This document shows positions 7,076 to 14,491 of a stretch of 19,703 bases of DNA, one piece after another. Within the stretch, counting starts at the first letter, position 1. Each line of letters starts with the position of its first letter. The notes beneath the pieces were generated by a model. It was not told the origin of the DNA and searched no databases. It saw only the letters and a program-made list of their open reading frames with translations. The position numbers were made by a program, and so were the translations under genes. Origin of the DNA: Acidimicrobiia bacterium (GTDB lineage: Bacteria > Actinomycetota > Acidimicrobiia > Spongiisociales > UBA5794); the NCBI GenBank assembly GCA_030598905.1, contig JAUVPA010000003.1, forward strand, positions 1 through 19,703. The letters are read 5' to 3'.

Positions 7076-7939
7076 GTGGCATACGCCGACATCCGATCCG
7101 AGCTCACGGTCGCCCTGGTTGAGCGCCAGGTGGCCGACGGCGGCTTTGGACAACTTCCCGGACAGCCTTCTCGAGCCGACGCAACCGCCTGGGCCTCGAC
7201 GGCATTGCGCGCCCTCGACCCGGCGGGCTCTGCACTCCACAGGGCGCTGGTACGACTCGAGGAATGGCAGCAAACCGATGGGCGCGTTCCCGTCGAGCCC
7301 GGCCAAGCCCACGCCGTGTGGCCATCGAGTCTGGCGTTGACCGCCTGGAGCGGCATCCCGGAGCACAAGGCCGCCGCCGACCGCACCGCCTCCTTCCTGA
7401 CATCGATCTCAGGGGTTCATGTGGAACCCGATCCGGAGGGACCCGTCGGCCACGACACGTCGATCGTGGGGTGGGCGTGGACCGATGGCGCCCACTCGTG
7501 GATCGAACCGACGGCCCTCGGTGTTCTCGCCCTCACGTCGAGTGGGCGAGGTGCCGATCCAAGGGTGGATGAGGCACGCAGGATGATCGCCGACCGTCAA
7601 CTCCCCTCCGGAGGTTGGAACTACGGCAACACCACCGTCTTCGACCGGGAACTGGAGCCGACACCCGAGGGAACGGGACCCGGCCTTGCCGCCCTCGCCG
7701 GTGGAGCGCCGGCCGCCGACGTTCAGAACAGCCTCGCCTACGCCATCGAATCGTGGCCGCGCCTCAACACACCGATCGCCGCGGGATGGATCCTCATCGG
7801 CCTGACGGCATGGGACCAAAGACCGACCGGTGCCGAAGACTCCGTGATGGCCATCCTCGATCGCAGCGACCGGTTCGGCGGCTACACGACGGAGCAACTC
7901 TCCCTGCTCGCTCTCGGCTGGCATGGAGGCATGCCGTGA
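7076..7939 (+). CDS. Alpha/alpha-toroid repeat protein (prenyltransferase/squalene-cyclase-like)
   Basis: The 287-residue product contains repeated QxxxGG(F/W/Y) units of the prenyltransferase/squalene-oxidocyclase barrel: QVADGGFGQLPGQ near residue 20, QLPSGGWNYGN near 180 and DRFGGYTTEQLSLLALGW at the C-terminus, with TAWASTALRAL-type helices between. These repeats fold as an alpha/alpha toroid. No DxDD or DCTAE cyclase motif and no zinc-ligand set is evident, so terpene cyclisation or prenyl transfer should not be assumed; many such proteins are binding or scaffold folds. GTG 7076 is the first start in frame. The stop overlaps the DUF362 start (GTGA at 7936-7939), so the two are translated together and probably share a pathway. 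No signal peptide is visible. Confidence 0.7.
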   Translation: MAYADIRSELTVALVERQVADGGFGQLPGQPSRADATAWASTALRALDPAGSALHRALVRLEEWQQTDGRVPVEPGQAHAVWPSSLALTAWSGIPEHKAAADRTASFLTSISGVHVEPDPEGPVGHDTSIVGWAWTDGAHSWIEPTALGVLALTSSGRGADPRVDEARRMIADRQLPSGGWNYGNTTVFDRELEPTPEGTGPGLAALAGGAPAADVQNSLAYAIESWPRLNTPIAAGWILIGLTAWDQRPTGAEDSVMAILDRSDRFGGYTTEQLSLLALGWHGGMP

Positions 7940-8937
7940 GCGACGAAGGTCTGACCCGGCGTGAGTTCCTCGCCGCCGTCGGAGCCGTCGGGGCGGTCGC
8001 AGCTCTCACACTTGTTGCCAAAGGCGACCGCCCGCCGGCTCGCTCCCCTGTCTTTGTGGCACGAGCCGAGGCGTACGACGGCCGATTGATCGACGTCATC
8101 TCGGCGGGCCTCGTCGCCACCGGCCTCACGCGGTCGGCCGTCAGGGGAAGGAACGTTCTCCTGAAGCCCAACCTCGTCGAGCCGCATCGAGACCGGATGC
8201 ACATCAACACGAACCCGGCCGTTGTCCGCGCAGCAGCCGAGGCCTTCCGACAGGCAGGGGCGGCGACGGTGACCGTCGCCGAGGGTGCCGGACACCGCCG
8301 CGACTCCCTACTGGTGCTCGAGGAGTCGGGTGTGGGCGACGTCGTGGTCGAAGATCGGCTCCGGTACGTCGATCTGAACACCGACCAGATCGGGGTGCTC
8401 CGAAACCGCGGCAGATACACCGATCTGGCCTCACTTGCCTTTCCAACAACTGCGCTCGAGACGGACATCCTCGTGTCGGTCGCCAAAATGAAGACGCATC
8501 ACTGGGCGGGCGTCACCCTGTCGCTCAAGAACATGTTCGGCGTGATGCCGGGGGCCGTGTACGGGTGGCCCAAGAATGTCCTCCACTTCGCCGGAGTCGA
8601 ACGGTCGATTCTCGACATCAACTTCACAAAGAAGCCCGACTACGCCATCATCGACGGAGTGGTCGGGATGCAAGGAGACGGACCGATCATGGGCGAGCCA
8701 GCACCGGCCGGCGTCGTGGTGATGGGGCCCGACCCGGTGGCGGTTGATTCGACTGCGGCTCGGCTGATGGGCATCGATCCGCAGAGCGTTCCCCACTTGT
8801 CTGTCGCCTCTCAATCGCTTGGTCGCCTGAACGAACGGCTGATCGAACAGCGGGGCGAGGAGTTGACGCCCCTGGTCACACCGTTCCGTCTCGTGCCGGG
8901 CATACCGGCTCAGGATCGGCTTCGCCCCTGGCTCTGA
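7936..8937 (+). CDS. DUF362 domain protein with Tat signal
   Basis: This 333-residue protein starts at GTG 7936, overlapping the toroid gene stop. The N-terminus has a twin-arginine signal, LTRREFLAAVGAVGAVAAL, followed by a hydrophobic run, so it is probably exported folded through Tat, perhaps with a bound cofactor. The rest is a DUF362 domain: NVLLKPNLVEPHRD near residue 75, VSVAKMKTHHWAGVTLSLKN near 180, then NMFGVMPGAVYGWPKNVLHF and the MGPDPVAVDSTAARLMG segment near 260. DUF362 proteins often accompany iron-sulfur or redox proteins, but the reaction is unknown; no 4Fe-4S ferredoxin motif is present in this copy. The frame is open upstream to 7615, but that is the out-of-frame shadow of the toroid gene. 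Confidence 0.85.
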   Translation: MSDEGLTRREFLAAVGAVGAVAALTLVAKGDRPPARSPVFVARAEAYDGRLIDVISAGLVATGLTRSAVRGRNVLLKPNLVEPHRDRMHINTNPAVVRAAAEAFRQAGAATVTVAEGAGHRRDSLLVLEESGVGDVVVEDRLRYVDLNTDQIGVLRNRGRYTDLASLAFPTTALETDILVSVAKMKTHHWAGVTLSLKNMFGVMPGAVYGWPKNVLHFAGVERSILDINFTKKPDYAIIDGVVGMQGDGPIMGEPAPAGVVVMGPDPVAVDSTAARLMGIDPQSVPHLSVASQSLGRLNERLIEQRGEELTPLVTPFRLVPGIPAQDRLRPWL

Positions 8938-8950
8938 GCCCACAGGTGCG

Positions 8951-8956
8951 TACGCT
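8951..8956 (+). promoter_or_regulatory. Possible -10 box upstream of the mini-ORF and the Gfo/Idh/MocA gene
   Basis: TACGCT ending 6 nt before ATG 8963, which would place transcription initiation at or next to that ATG. It lies just after the DUF362 stop (8937), so the oxidoreductase may have its own promoter. Confidence 0.3.
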
Positions 8957-8962
8957 GGGTCG

Positions 8963-9010
8963 ATGCGGACGAGACGCTACATCCGGTACGACCCGGCGCC
9001 ACCGGACTGA
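8963..9010 (+). CDS. Possible leaderless mini-ORF (15 aa) before the oxidoreductase
   Basis: ATG 8963 opens a 15-codon frame encoding MRTRRYIRYDPAPPD, ending in TGA at 9008-9010, two bases before the ATG of the next gene. A TACGCT box lies 6 nt upstream. The arrangement would let a leaderless message load ribosomes at the mini-ORF and re-initiate on the downstream gene, which itself has no clear Shine-Dalgarno. The peptide is basic and arginine-rich with no known similarity I can name. It may be chance, since a frame of 15 codons is not significant by itself. Confidence 0.25.
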   Translation: MRTRRYIRYDPAPPD

Positions 9011-9012
9011 CG

Positions 9013-10260
9013 ATGGCAGCGGTCACCGCGGTGCTCGTCGGTGCGGGGCAGAGAGGCCATCACGCCTACGGCCGGTGGGCCCTGGATCACCCTGCTGCTC
9101 TTCGTTTCGTCGCTGTTGTCGACCCGGACGCCAAACGGCGCAAGCGCTTCGCATCTGCCCACGCCATCATTGACGATTTGGCCGTTGCCACCTTCTCCGA
9201 GTTGCCAGAAGATGCAGCCGACACGTGTTTCGTGGCGGCGCCCGACCAAGCCCACCATGCGCTGGCTTCGGCAGCGCTCGAAGGCGGCTATCACCTCTAT
9301 CTCGAAAAGCCGATCGCCGCCGATCCGGCGGACTGCGCCGATCTGGCCATACGAGCCCGCGGCACCGATCTCGTCACCGCCGTCGGACACGTGCTCCGCA
9401 CGACCCCCTTCTTTCGTGAAGTGCGCCGGATCGTCCAATCGGGGAGGCTCGGCGAGGTCGTCACAGTCGAGCACAGAGAGAACGTGGCGGCTTGGCACAT
9501 GGCACACAGCTTCGTGAGGGGGAACTGGGCCGTGCGCGCCGAGTCGACTCCGATGATCGTCGCCAAGTGTTGCCATGACTTCGACATTTTGCGCTGGGTG
9601 CTCGACGAGGACGTGACCAAGCTGGCGTCGTTCGGGTCGCTGTATCACTTCCATCCGGACCTAGCTCCCGAGAGCGCCGCCGCTCGATGTATCGACTGCA
9701 ACGTGCCGGCCTGCCCCTTCGATGCGCGCTCCGTCTACCTCAACATGGCCAACACCGGATGGCCGGTCCATGTCATCACCGACGACCTGTCCCGTAGCGG
9801 CCGTCTCGCCGCACTGGAGAGTGGGCCATACGGAAGATGCGTGTACTCGGCGGCGTCCGATGTCGTCGATCATCAGGTTGTCGCGATGGAGTTGGCGTCG
9901 GGAGCGTCGGCAACCCTTACGATGCACGGGCATTCACCACGTGAGGAACGCACGATGCGATACGACGGGACGCGGGCGACTCTGCGCGGCCGGTTTGGAG
10001 CGAGCCAGACTATCGAGTTGCTCGATCACGCCTCCGGGGCGGTCGAGGAGGTGCCGATCGCCCAAGCCTCAGGAGGTCACGGGGGAGGCGACGACGGCAG
10101 CATCCGACGTTTCTTGGCTGCGGTTCGCGGCCAGGAGGAGCCGGGAAGCACAATCGATGGAGCGCTCGAAGCGCACCTCGTGGCGTTTGCTGCCGAGGAA
10201 TCGCGTGAAACCGGCTCGACGATCGACGTGGCGGAATATCGGTCCCGCTACTCGTCCTGA
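9013..10260 (+). CDS. Gfo/Idh/MocA family NAD(P)-dependent oxidoreductase
   Basis: This cytoplasmic dehydrogenase belongs to the family acting on sugars, inositols or related polyols. The 415-residue product has the N-terminal Rossmann motif VLVGAGQRGHHAYG, the family-typical AAPDQAHHALASAALEGG and the catalytic-region LYLEKPIA, then a C-terminal domain with the conserved DFDILRWVL. It belongs to the subfamily with a cysteine cluster (RCIDCNVPACPFDARSVY near residue 220 and GRCVYSAASDVVDHQVV near 280), whose role (metal or structural) is not established to my knowledge. The substrate cannot be predicted. ATG 9013 follows the mini-ORF stop by 2 nt. The gene ends tail to tail with the nucleotidyltransferase gene, with a 13-base overlap (10248-10260). 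Confidence 0.9.
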   Translation: MAAVTAVLVGAGQRGHHAYGRWALDHPAALRFVAVVDPDAKRRKRFASAHAIIDDLAVATFSELPEDAADTCFVAAPDQAHHALASAALEGGYHLYLEKPIAADPADCADLAIRARGTDLVTAVGHVLRTTPFFREVRRIVQSGRLGEVVTVEHRENVAAWHMAHSFVRGNWAVRAESTPMIVAKCCHDFDILRWVLDEDVTKLASFGSLYHFHPDLAPESAAARCIDCNVPACPFDARSVYLNMANTGWPVHVITDDLSRSGRLAALESGPYGRCVYSAASDVVDHQVVAMELASGASATLTMHGHSPREERTMRYDGTRATLRGRFGASQTIELLDHASGAVEEVPIAQASGGHGGGDDGSIRRFLAAVRGQEEPGSTIDGALEAHLVAFAAEESRETGSTIDVAEYRSRYSS

Positions 10261-10955
10261 CCGACTCGATCCGAGGCCGTGGCCAGCGTCCCGGGAGTCC
10301 CGATGTCGAACCAATACCCTTCGACCGGGACCGCACGCACTACAGCACCATCACCGATCCAGGTGTTGATGGCGTCTGGCAACTCGTATTCGCCGCGGGG
10401 CGACGCCTCGACCGCCTCGATATGAGGCCACACACTCGGTTCCAGGCACATGATCCCCGAGTTGTTGCACCCGGGGACTGGAGGAGCGTGTCCTGGCTTC
10501 TCTTCGATTCGCGACACGACGCTGTCGACCACGGTGACCGCAGCCCCGGATGTCACGTCGGCGAGTTCGTTCACGGCAAGGGCTCCGTCGACGCCGGTGG
10601 CCCCATCGATGACGATCCGGTACGTGACGGGCCGCACGACGACATCGGCCCACGCCACCAGGAATCTCGAGTCACCGAGGCTGCGGCGAGCAGCCATCAG
10701 CGCATCGGCGGTGCCGAGCTGTCGGAGCTGTCGAACGCATCGGACAGGAGCGGACCGCCCGGCGAGGTGGGCCTCTACCTCATCGGCCCGATGGCCCGTC
10801 ACGACCACAATCCCAGCGACATCTGCATCCAGGAGACCGTCCACAACACGATCGACTGCCGGCACCCCGGCGACGGCAACAAGCGGCTTCGGAGTCTCGA
10901 CGCCGATCGCGCTGAGACGTGTTCCTCTCCCCGCAGCCAGAATCACGCCGATCAT
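10248..10955 (-). CDS. Sugar-phosphate nucleotidyltransferase
   Basis: This enzyme joins a sugar 1-phosphate to an NTP with release of pyrophosphate. The 235-residue product has the GT-A nucleotidyltransferase signature MIGVILAAGRGTRL with the downstream PKPLVAVAGVPAV, an LGTADALMAAR segment, a metal-site region FLVAWADVVV (the usual GD dipeptide is AD here), GVDGALAVNEL, and GYWFDIGTPGTLATA at the C-terminus. It ends shortly after that motif with no left-handed beta-helix acyltransferase domain, so it is not a GlmU-type fusion. Its ATG overlaps the stop of the preceding GHMP kinase (ATGA at 10952-10955). The two probably act in sequence, the kinase making a sugar 1-phosphate that this enzyme activates. 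The sugar and base are not determined by sequence. Confidence 0.88.
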   Translation of the reverse strand: MIGVILAAGRGTRLSAIGVETPKPLVAVAGVPAVDRVVDGLLDADVAGIVVVTGHRADEVEAHLAGRSAPVRCVRQLRQLGTADALMAARRSLGDSRFLVAWADVVVRPVTYRIVIDGATGVDGALAVNELADVTSGAAVTVVDSVVSRIEEKPGHAPPVPGCNNSGIMCLEPSVWPHIEAVEASPRGEYELPDAINTWIGDGAVVRAVPVEGYWFDIGTPGTLATASDRVGQDE

Positions 10956-12064
10956 CGGACGCCTTCGGACGGAATCGCCACAAAGGCCTCGCCGGCGACC
11001 GTCGCCATGGCTGCGAGAACGCCAGGCGAACGGTCGACCGGGCTCACCGCGACGGCCCAGCCGCCGAACCCTGCCCCGGTCAGCCGCGCCCCGGAAGCGC
11101 CGGCCTCACGGGCAGCGGAGACGAGCGCATCCAGACCAGGTGTGCTGACGCCAAAGTCGCCGGCCAGGCTGGCGTGGGAGGCATCGAACAAGGATCCGAC
11201 CGCGTCGATATCGCCGGCTCGCAACGCTGCCTCGACGTCGTCGACGCGAACCGCTTCGGTGAGTACGTGCCGGGCGTACGCCTTGACCGGCAGTGGAGAG
11301 GAATCCTCAAACCGGCCTTCACTCAACAGGCGCAGGCCTTCAGGGGGAACGGCCTCGTCTGGCAATGATTCGACTGCGTCCTTCGCCGTTCCCGAGAACC
11401 TTCCGAGAATCGGTGGATCGAGGCCAAGTAGGTGTGCGGCCGTCCGACACCCGACGACGCGTGCGTTGTACCGGTCGCGTGCTTCGTCGCCCTTCTGAGC
11501 CGGAGCACCCGAGTAGCCCACGACGAATGCCACGTCCGGTGGCACGGCGACGGGTCTGTGTGCCGGAGGGTCGAAGTCGATGCGGAGGGCTTCGCCCGCC
11601 TGGGCACGGACGATGACGGTCTGATCCATTGCGCCACCCTCGACACCCGCACCTCTTTCGGCACGCACCGCGAGGTCGATCAGATGGTCATCTGAAGGAC
11701 GAGAGTCGGAGAGCTCGAGAAGGGAGCGCACAACAGCCACTGTCAGTGCCGACGATGAGCTGAGACCGCCGGTCGGCGGCAGGTCCCCCTCCAAGTGCAG
11801 ATGGGCGCCGGACCTCGAGCCCAGGATCTTCACCGCGGCGTGGACGTACCGCGACCATGCCGGATTGTCCTCGGAGTCGGACCGGAAGGACCCGGCGAAG
11901 GTGTCGGACACGGCTGTCACGATGCCGTTGTCGCAAGCCTGTGCGTGAACGGTGATGCGACGTTGAATTGCGATCGGCAGCACGGGCAGGAGCGAGTAGT
12001 CGGTGTGCTCCCCGATGAGGTTCACGCGTCCGGGAGCCGAAACGGTCACAGTCGCACTGGCCAC
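10952..12064 (-). CDS. galK: Galactokinase-type GHMP sugar kinase
   Basis: This enzyme phosphorylates a sugar at C1 using ATP. The 370-residue product carries all three GHMP/galactokinase motifs: SAPGRVNLIGEHTDY at the N-terminus, the ATP-binding PPTGGLSSSSAL near residue 100, and LTGAGFGGWAVAV at the C-terminus. The catalytic aspartate region GVEGGAMDQTV is also present. After EHTDY the usual NGGF is replaced by SLLP, and since that segment lies by the sugar pocket, the substrate may be a galactose relative rather than galactose. GTG 12064 starts 2 nt after the dehydrogenase stop; the frame is open to 12481, but that stretch is a shadow of the dehydrogenase. Its stop overlaps the nucleotidyltransferase start. 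The symbol denotes the family, not proven specificity. Confidence 0.85.
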   Translation of the reverse strand: MASATVTVSAPGRVNLIGEHTDYSLLPVLPIAIQRRITVHAQACDNGIVTAVSDTFAGSFRSDSEDNPAWSRYVHAAVKILGSRSGAHLHLEGDLPPTGGLSSSSALTVAVVRSLLELSDSRPSDDHLIDLAVRAERGAGVEGGAMDQTVIVRAQAGEALRIDFDPPAHRPVAVPPDVAFVVGYSGAPAQKGDEARDRYNARVVGCRTAAHLLGLDPPILGRFSGTAKDAVESLPDEAVPPEGLRLLSEGRFEDSSPLPVKAYARHVLTEAVRVDDVEAALRAGDIDAVGSLFDASHASLAGDFGVSTPGLDALVSAAREAGASGARLTGAGFGGWAVAVSPVDRSPGVLAAMATVAGEAFVAIPSEGVR

Positions 12065-12066
12065 AA

Positions 12067-12909
12067 TCAGTCCCAGTCGTAGAAACCGCGGCCCGACTTT
12101 CGGCCGAGACGACCCTGAGCCACCATGTCCCGCAACAGCTGCGGGGGCTCGAAACGCTCCCCGTACGCTTTCGCCAGGTGCTCCGCGATTGCCAGCCGCA
12201 CGTCCCATCCGACGAGGTCGCCGGTACGAAGCGGCCCCATGGCGTGGCGGTAGCCAAGCTCCATGGTTCGGTCGATGTCTGCGGGTTCGGCAACACCCTG
12301 GCTCACCATGCGGACGGCTTCGAGACCCAACATGAGGCCCAGCCTGGTGGAGGCAAACCCCGGGGCATCTTGCACCACGGCCGCCTCCATGTCGAGAGAC
12401 GAAACGATGTCGAGGATCGAGCCGATCGTCGCGTCTGATGTGGCCGCACCGCGGATGACCTCCACCAGGTTGATGGACCACACGGGATTGAAGAAGTGCA
12501 TCCCGGCGAACGCGGCCGGGCGAGCGAGCGGACGGCCCAGCACGTCGATCGAGATGCCACTGGTGTTGGAAGCCAGCACTGCCGGCTCTCGCCCTTCAGC
12601 GGCCACCAGCACGGAACGCTTGACTTCGATGTCCTCAAAGACGGACTCGACGATCACGTCAAGGCCCTCGGGGATTTCTGCCGTCGAAGCGGCCGGGACA
12701 ATCGCCTGTCGCGCGACTTGGGCTGCAACCTGTGAGAGTTTGCCGCGCTCCACGCTGCCGTCGATCACTCCATGGATCCGATCGACGGCAGCTTGTGCTG
12801 AAACGGAATCGACATCGGCGATGTGCACCCTCGCATCGGACACGGCAAAGCGGTAGGCGATGCCGACACCCATCGTGCCGCCTCCTATGACGCCAATCTC
12901 ACGAGACAC
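12067..12909 (-). CDS. 3-hydroxyacyl-CoA (3-hydroxybutyryl-CoA) dehydrogenase
   Basis: This NAD-dependent enzyme oxidises L-3-hydroxyacyl-CoA in fatty-acid or related CoA-thioester degradation (or runs in reverse). The 280-residue product begins with the Rossmann motif IGVIGGGTMGVGIAY, contains VLASNTSGISI, the catalytic histidine in GMHFFNPVWSINLVEVI, and the C-terminal domain with ELGYRHAMGPLRTGDLVGWD and GRLGRKSGRGFYDW. The length matches the short monofunctional family. I chose GTG 12909 because GGGAGG lies 6 nt upstream; the open frame reaches ATG 12960, but that extension overlaps the enoyl-CoA hydratase remnant. The remnant of an enoyl-CoA hydratase directly upstream is the expected beta-oxidation partner. 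Confidence 0.92.
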   Translation of the reverse strand: MSREIGVIGGGTMGVGIAYRFAVSDARVHIADVDSVSAQAAVDRIHGVIDGSVERGKLSQVAAQVARQAIVPAASTAEIPEGLDVIVESVFEDIEVKRSVLVAAEGREPAVLASNTSGISIDVLGRPLARPAAFAGMHFFNPVWSINLVEVIRGAATSDATIGSILDIVSSLDMEAAVVQDAPGFASTRLGLMLGLEAVRMVSQGVAEPADIDRTMELGYRHAMGPLRTGDLVGWDVRLAIAEHLAKAYGERFEPPQLLRDMVAQGRLGRKSGRGFYDWD

Positions 12910-13043
12910 GTGCTGCCTCCCTCGCTCGGTCGATTGCAACCTCGAGCAGGCGATCCCCATCGACCACCTCGCTCACCAAACCCCAGTCTGCCGCCTGCGT
13001 CGGTACGAACGGCCATCACAGCAATGATGCCCTCGACGTCCAT
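12899..13043 (-). pseudogene. Remnant of an enoyl-CoA hydratase/isomerase gene
   Basis: Between the hydrolase and dehydrogenase genes, ATG 13043 overlaps the hydrolase stop (TGATG) and reads MDVEGIIAVMAVRTDAG, then continues without family features. One frame over, an open stretch from 13015 to the TGA at 12899-12901 reads QAADWGLVSEVVDGDRLLEV and then AIDRAREAARVS. That second piece closely resembles the C-terminal WGLVxxVV segment of enoyl-CoA hydratases. The total is about 145 nt against about 780 for an intact gene, with the halves in different frames, which suggests a large internal deletion. The C-terminal piece overlaps the GTG start of the dehydrogenase, as expected of a former operon partner. 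Resemblance of the C-terminal piece is good; the N-terminal piece is less sure. Confidence 0.55.
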
Positions 13044-13969
13044 CACGGCAAGGGAGACTCGACGAAGCCCCCGATGGCCTTGGCAAACTCCTCCGGCCGG
13101 GAGAGGATCGCCTCGTGGCCCGATTCATCGATCTCGAGCAGCTCACTATCCGGGATCAGGGAGGCGAGTTCGTACTGGGTTTCTGTTGGCACCACGGTGT
13201 CGAGCGTGGGGATGATCACCAACGTGCGAACACCGAGACGCCCGACCCACGCGCGGCCATCGAATCTCCAAACGGCGTTGCCGGACTCGTAGTAGAGGGT
13301 TGGTTCTCTGCTGAGGAGGGCCTCCCACATCCAGCGCCCGTGTTCGGGGGCCAACAGTCCGGCGCGCTGGAGGAACCTGTAGCTGAATCGGGCGGACTCC
13401 TTCTTGGAGACTCGAGCGACAGCACGGGCCACCCAGAACGCGGACCGCACCGCGAGGCGGCGGCGTGCGATTGGGTAGGCGGCGGTTGCGCCCAGGATCA
13501 GGTGCCCGACACGCCCCGGATACCGACGAACGAAGGTCTGGCCAACCAAGCCTCCCATGGAGTAGCCAAACAAGGTGAACCCTCCCTCGACCCCCACCGC
13601 ATCGAGGATGCCGGCCAGCTCATCGGCGGCATCCACGATCTCGAACTTGCCGCGGATGTTGTCCGACTTTCCGTGGCTGCGCAGGTCGGGGATGATCACT
13701 CGGAAGTGCTCGGCGAGCAGCGGGATGAGCTTGAAGTAGGTCATCTCCCCGTCGAACCCCCAGCCGTGCACGAGTACGACGACCGGGGCGTCGGCGGGAC
13801 CCGCCTCGCGAACGAAGAACTCCTTACGACCGACAAAAACCGTTCGGCCCGGGATCCGGATCGGTCGTACCTGTGGTCCCGCGTAGTCGGGCGCGATGTC
13901 GGGGCCGAAAAGACGCCAGAGCACCCAGCCAATGACGGAGTAGCCGAGGACGCGGCCGAGCCACTTCAT
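13043..13969 (-). CDS. Alpha/beta hydrolase with N-terminal membrane anchor
   Basis: This is a serine hydrolase of the alpha/beta fold, 308 residues. It starts MKWLGRVLGYSVIGWVLWRL, a likely uncleaved membrane anchor, then the oxyanion-hole HGWGFDGEM (near residue 70), the nucleophile elbow FGYSMGGLVGQ (Ser near 148), an aspartate near IPTLDTVVP and the catalytic histidine in DESGHEAIL near residue 285. The putative triad is therefore complete. The substrate is unknown: esterases, lipases and haloperoxidase-like enzymes share these motifs. ATG 13969 overlaps the ferredoxin stop (TGA at 13966-13968, as ATGA), and its own stop abuts the enoyl-CoA hydratase remnant. Confidence 0.88.
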   Translation of the reverse strand: MKWLGRVLGYSVIGWVLWRLFGPDIAPDYAGPQVRPIRIPGRTVFVGRKEFFVREAGPADAPVVVLVHGWGFDGEMTYFKLIPLLAEHFRVIIPDLRSHGKSDNIRGKFEIVDAADELAGILDAVGVEGGFTLFGYSMGGLVGQTFVRRYPGRVGHLILGATAAYPIARRRLAVRSAFWVARAVARVSKKESARFSYRFLQRAGLLAPEHGRWMWEALLSREPTLYYESGNAVWRFDGRAWVGRLGVRTLVIIPTLDTVVPTETQYELASLIPDSELLEIDESGHEAILSRPEEFAKAIGGFVESPLP

Positions 13970-14418
13970 GGTCGCTCGAGGCTAGGGGTATCGAGAGCGT
14001 CGACCGCAAAGAAGAGATCGGTGACGGGCTGCCCGCCGATCAGGTGCTCCTGGATGATTCGTTCCATCGCCGCAATGTCGACACCGCGGTACCACACACC
14101 TTCGGGGTAGACGACAGCAATGGGGCCTTGTTCGCACATTCGGAGGCAGTCCACTTTGCTCCGCAACACCGTCCCGCCGTCCGTCGCACCGGCCGGTGGG
14201 GGCTGATCGATGTTCTCACCGCGCCACTCCGGTGGGGCCGACGCCAGGCCGAGTTTCTTGAGGCGCGACTTGAGGTACCGCCACACCTCGGTGCTCTCCT
14301 CGAAAGTGCTGCACTTGGGGTCCGCTTGTTGTGCGCACAACAAGATGTGTCGCTGCAGGCCGCCGATCCCGAGGGCGGCAGAGATGGACTCGAGCCGTTG
14401 GCGACCGATCTCTATCAT
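13966..14418 (-). CDS. Thioredoxin-fold [2Fe-2S] ferredoxin
   Basis: This electron carrier (150 residues) holds one [2Fe-2S] cluster in a thioredoxin-like fold. Four cysteines occur in the known pattern: HILLCAQQADPKCSTF (C-x7-C) and, further on, SKVDCLRMCEQGPIAVVYPEG (C-x3-C), followed by VWYRGVD and ERIIQEHLIGGQPV, which is characteristic of this ferredoxin family, common in cyanobacteria and actinobacteria. ATG 14418 has GAGGG about 7 nt upstream; the open frame extending to 14619 runs into selD on the opposite strand and is rejected. A TATCCT box at 14441-14446 (minus) may be the promoter. It is the first gene of the minus-strand operon and lies head to head with selD, 73 nt apart. Confidence 0.9.
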   Translation of the reverse strand: MIEIGRQRLESISAALGIGGLQRHILLCAQQADPKCSTFEESTEVWRYLKSRLKKLGLASAPPEWRGENIDQPPPAGATDGGTVLRSKVDCLRMCEQGPIAVVYPEGVWYRGVDIAAMERIIQEHLIGGQPVTDLFFAVDALDTPSLERP

Positions 14419-14440
14419 TTGGCATCCCTCATCGATGCGG

Positions 14441-14446
14441 AGGATA
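14441..14446 (-). promoter_or_regulatory. Possible -10 box of the ferredoxin operon
   Basis: TATCCT on the minus strand, 22 nt upstream of ATG 14418, followed by a GAGGG Shine-Dalgarno, giving a leader of roughly 15 nt. No convincing -35 was seen. It is divergent from the selD promoter region. Confidence 0.3.
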
Positions 14447-14478
14447 TGCGCCCCGCCGTCGGCGAGGTCGGACGGGTC

Positions 14479-14484
14479 TACTGT
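14479..14484 (+). promoter_or_regulatory. selD: Possible -10 box of a leaderless selD mRNA
   Basis: TACTGT with 7 nt to GTG 14492, predicting initiation at the start codon itself. This supports GTG 14492 over the nearby in-frame GTG 14483. No Shine-Dalgarno or clear -35 was found. Confidence 0.35.
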
Positions 14485-14491
14485 GACCGTC

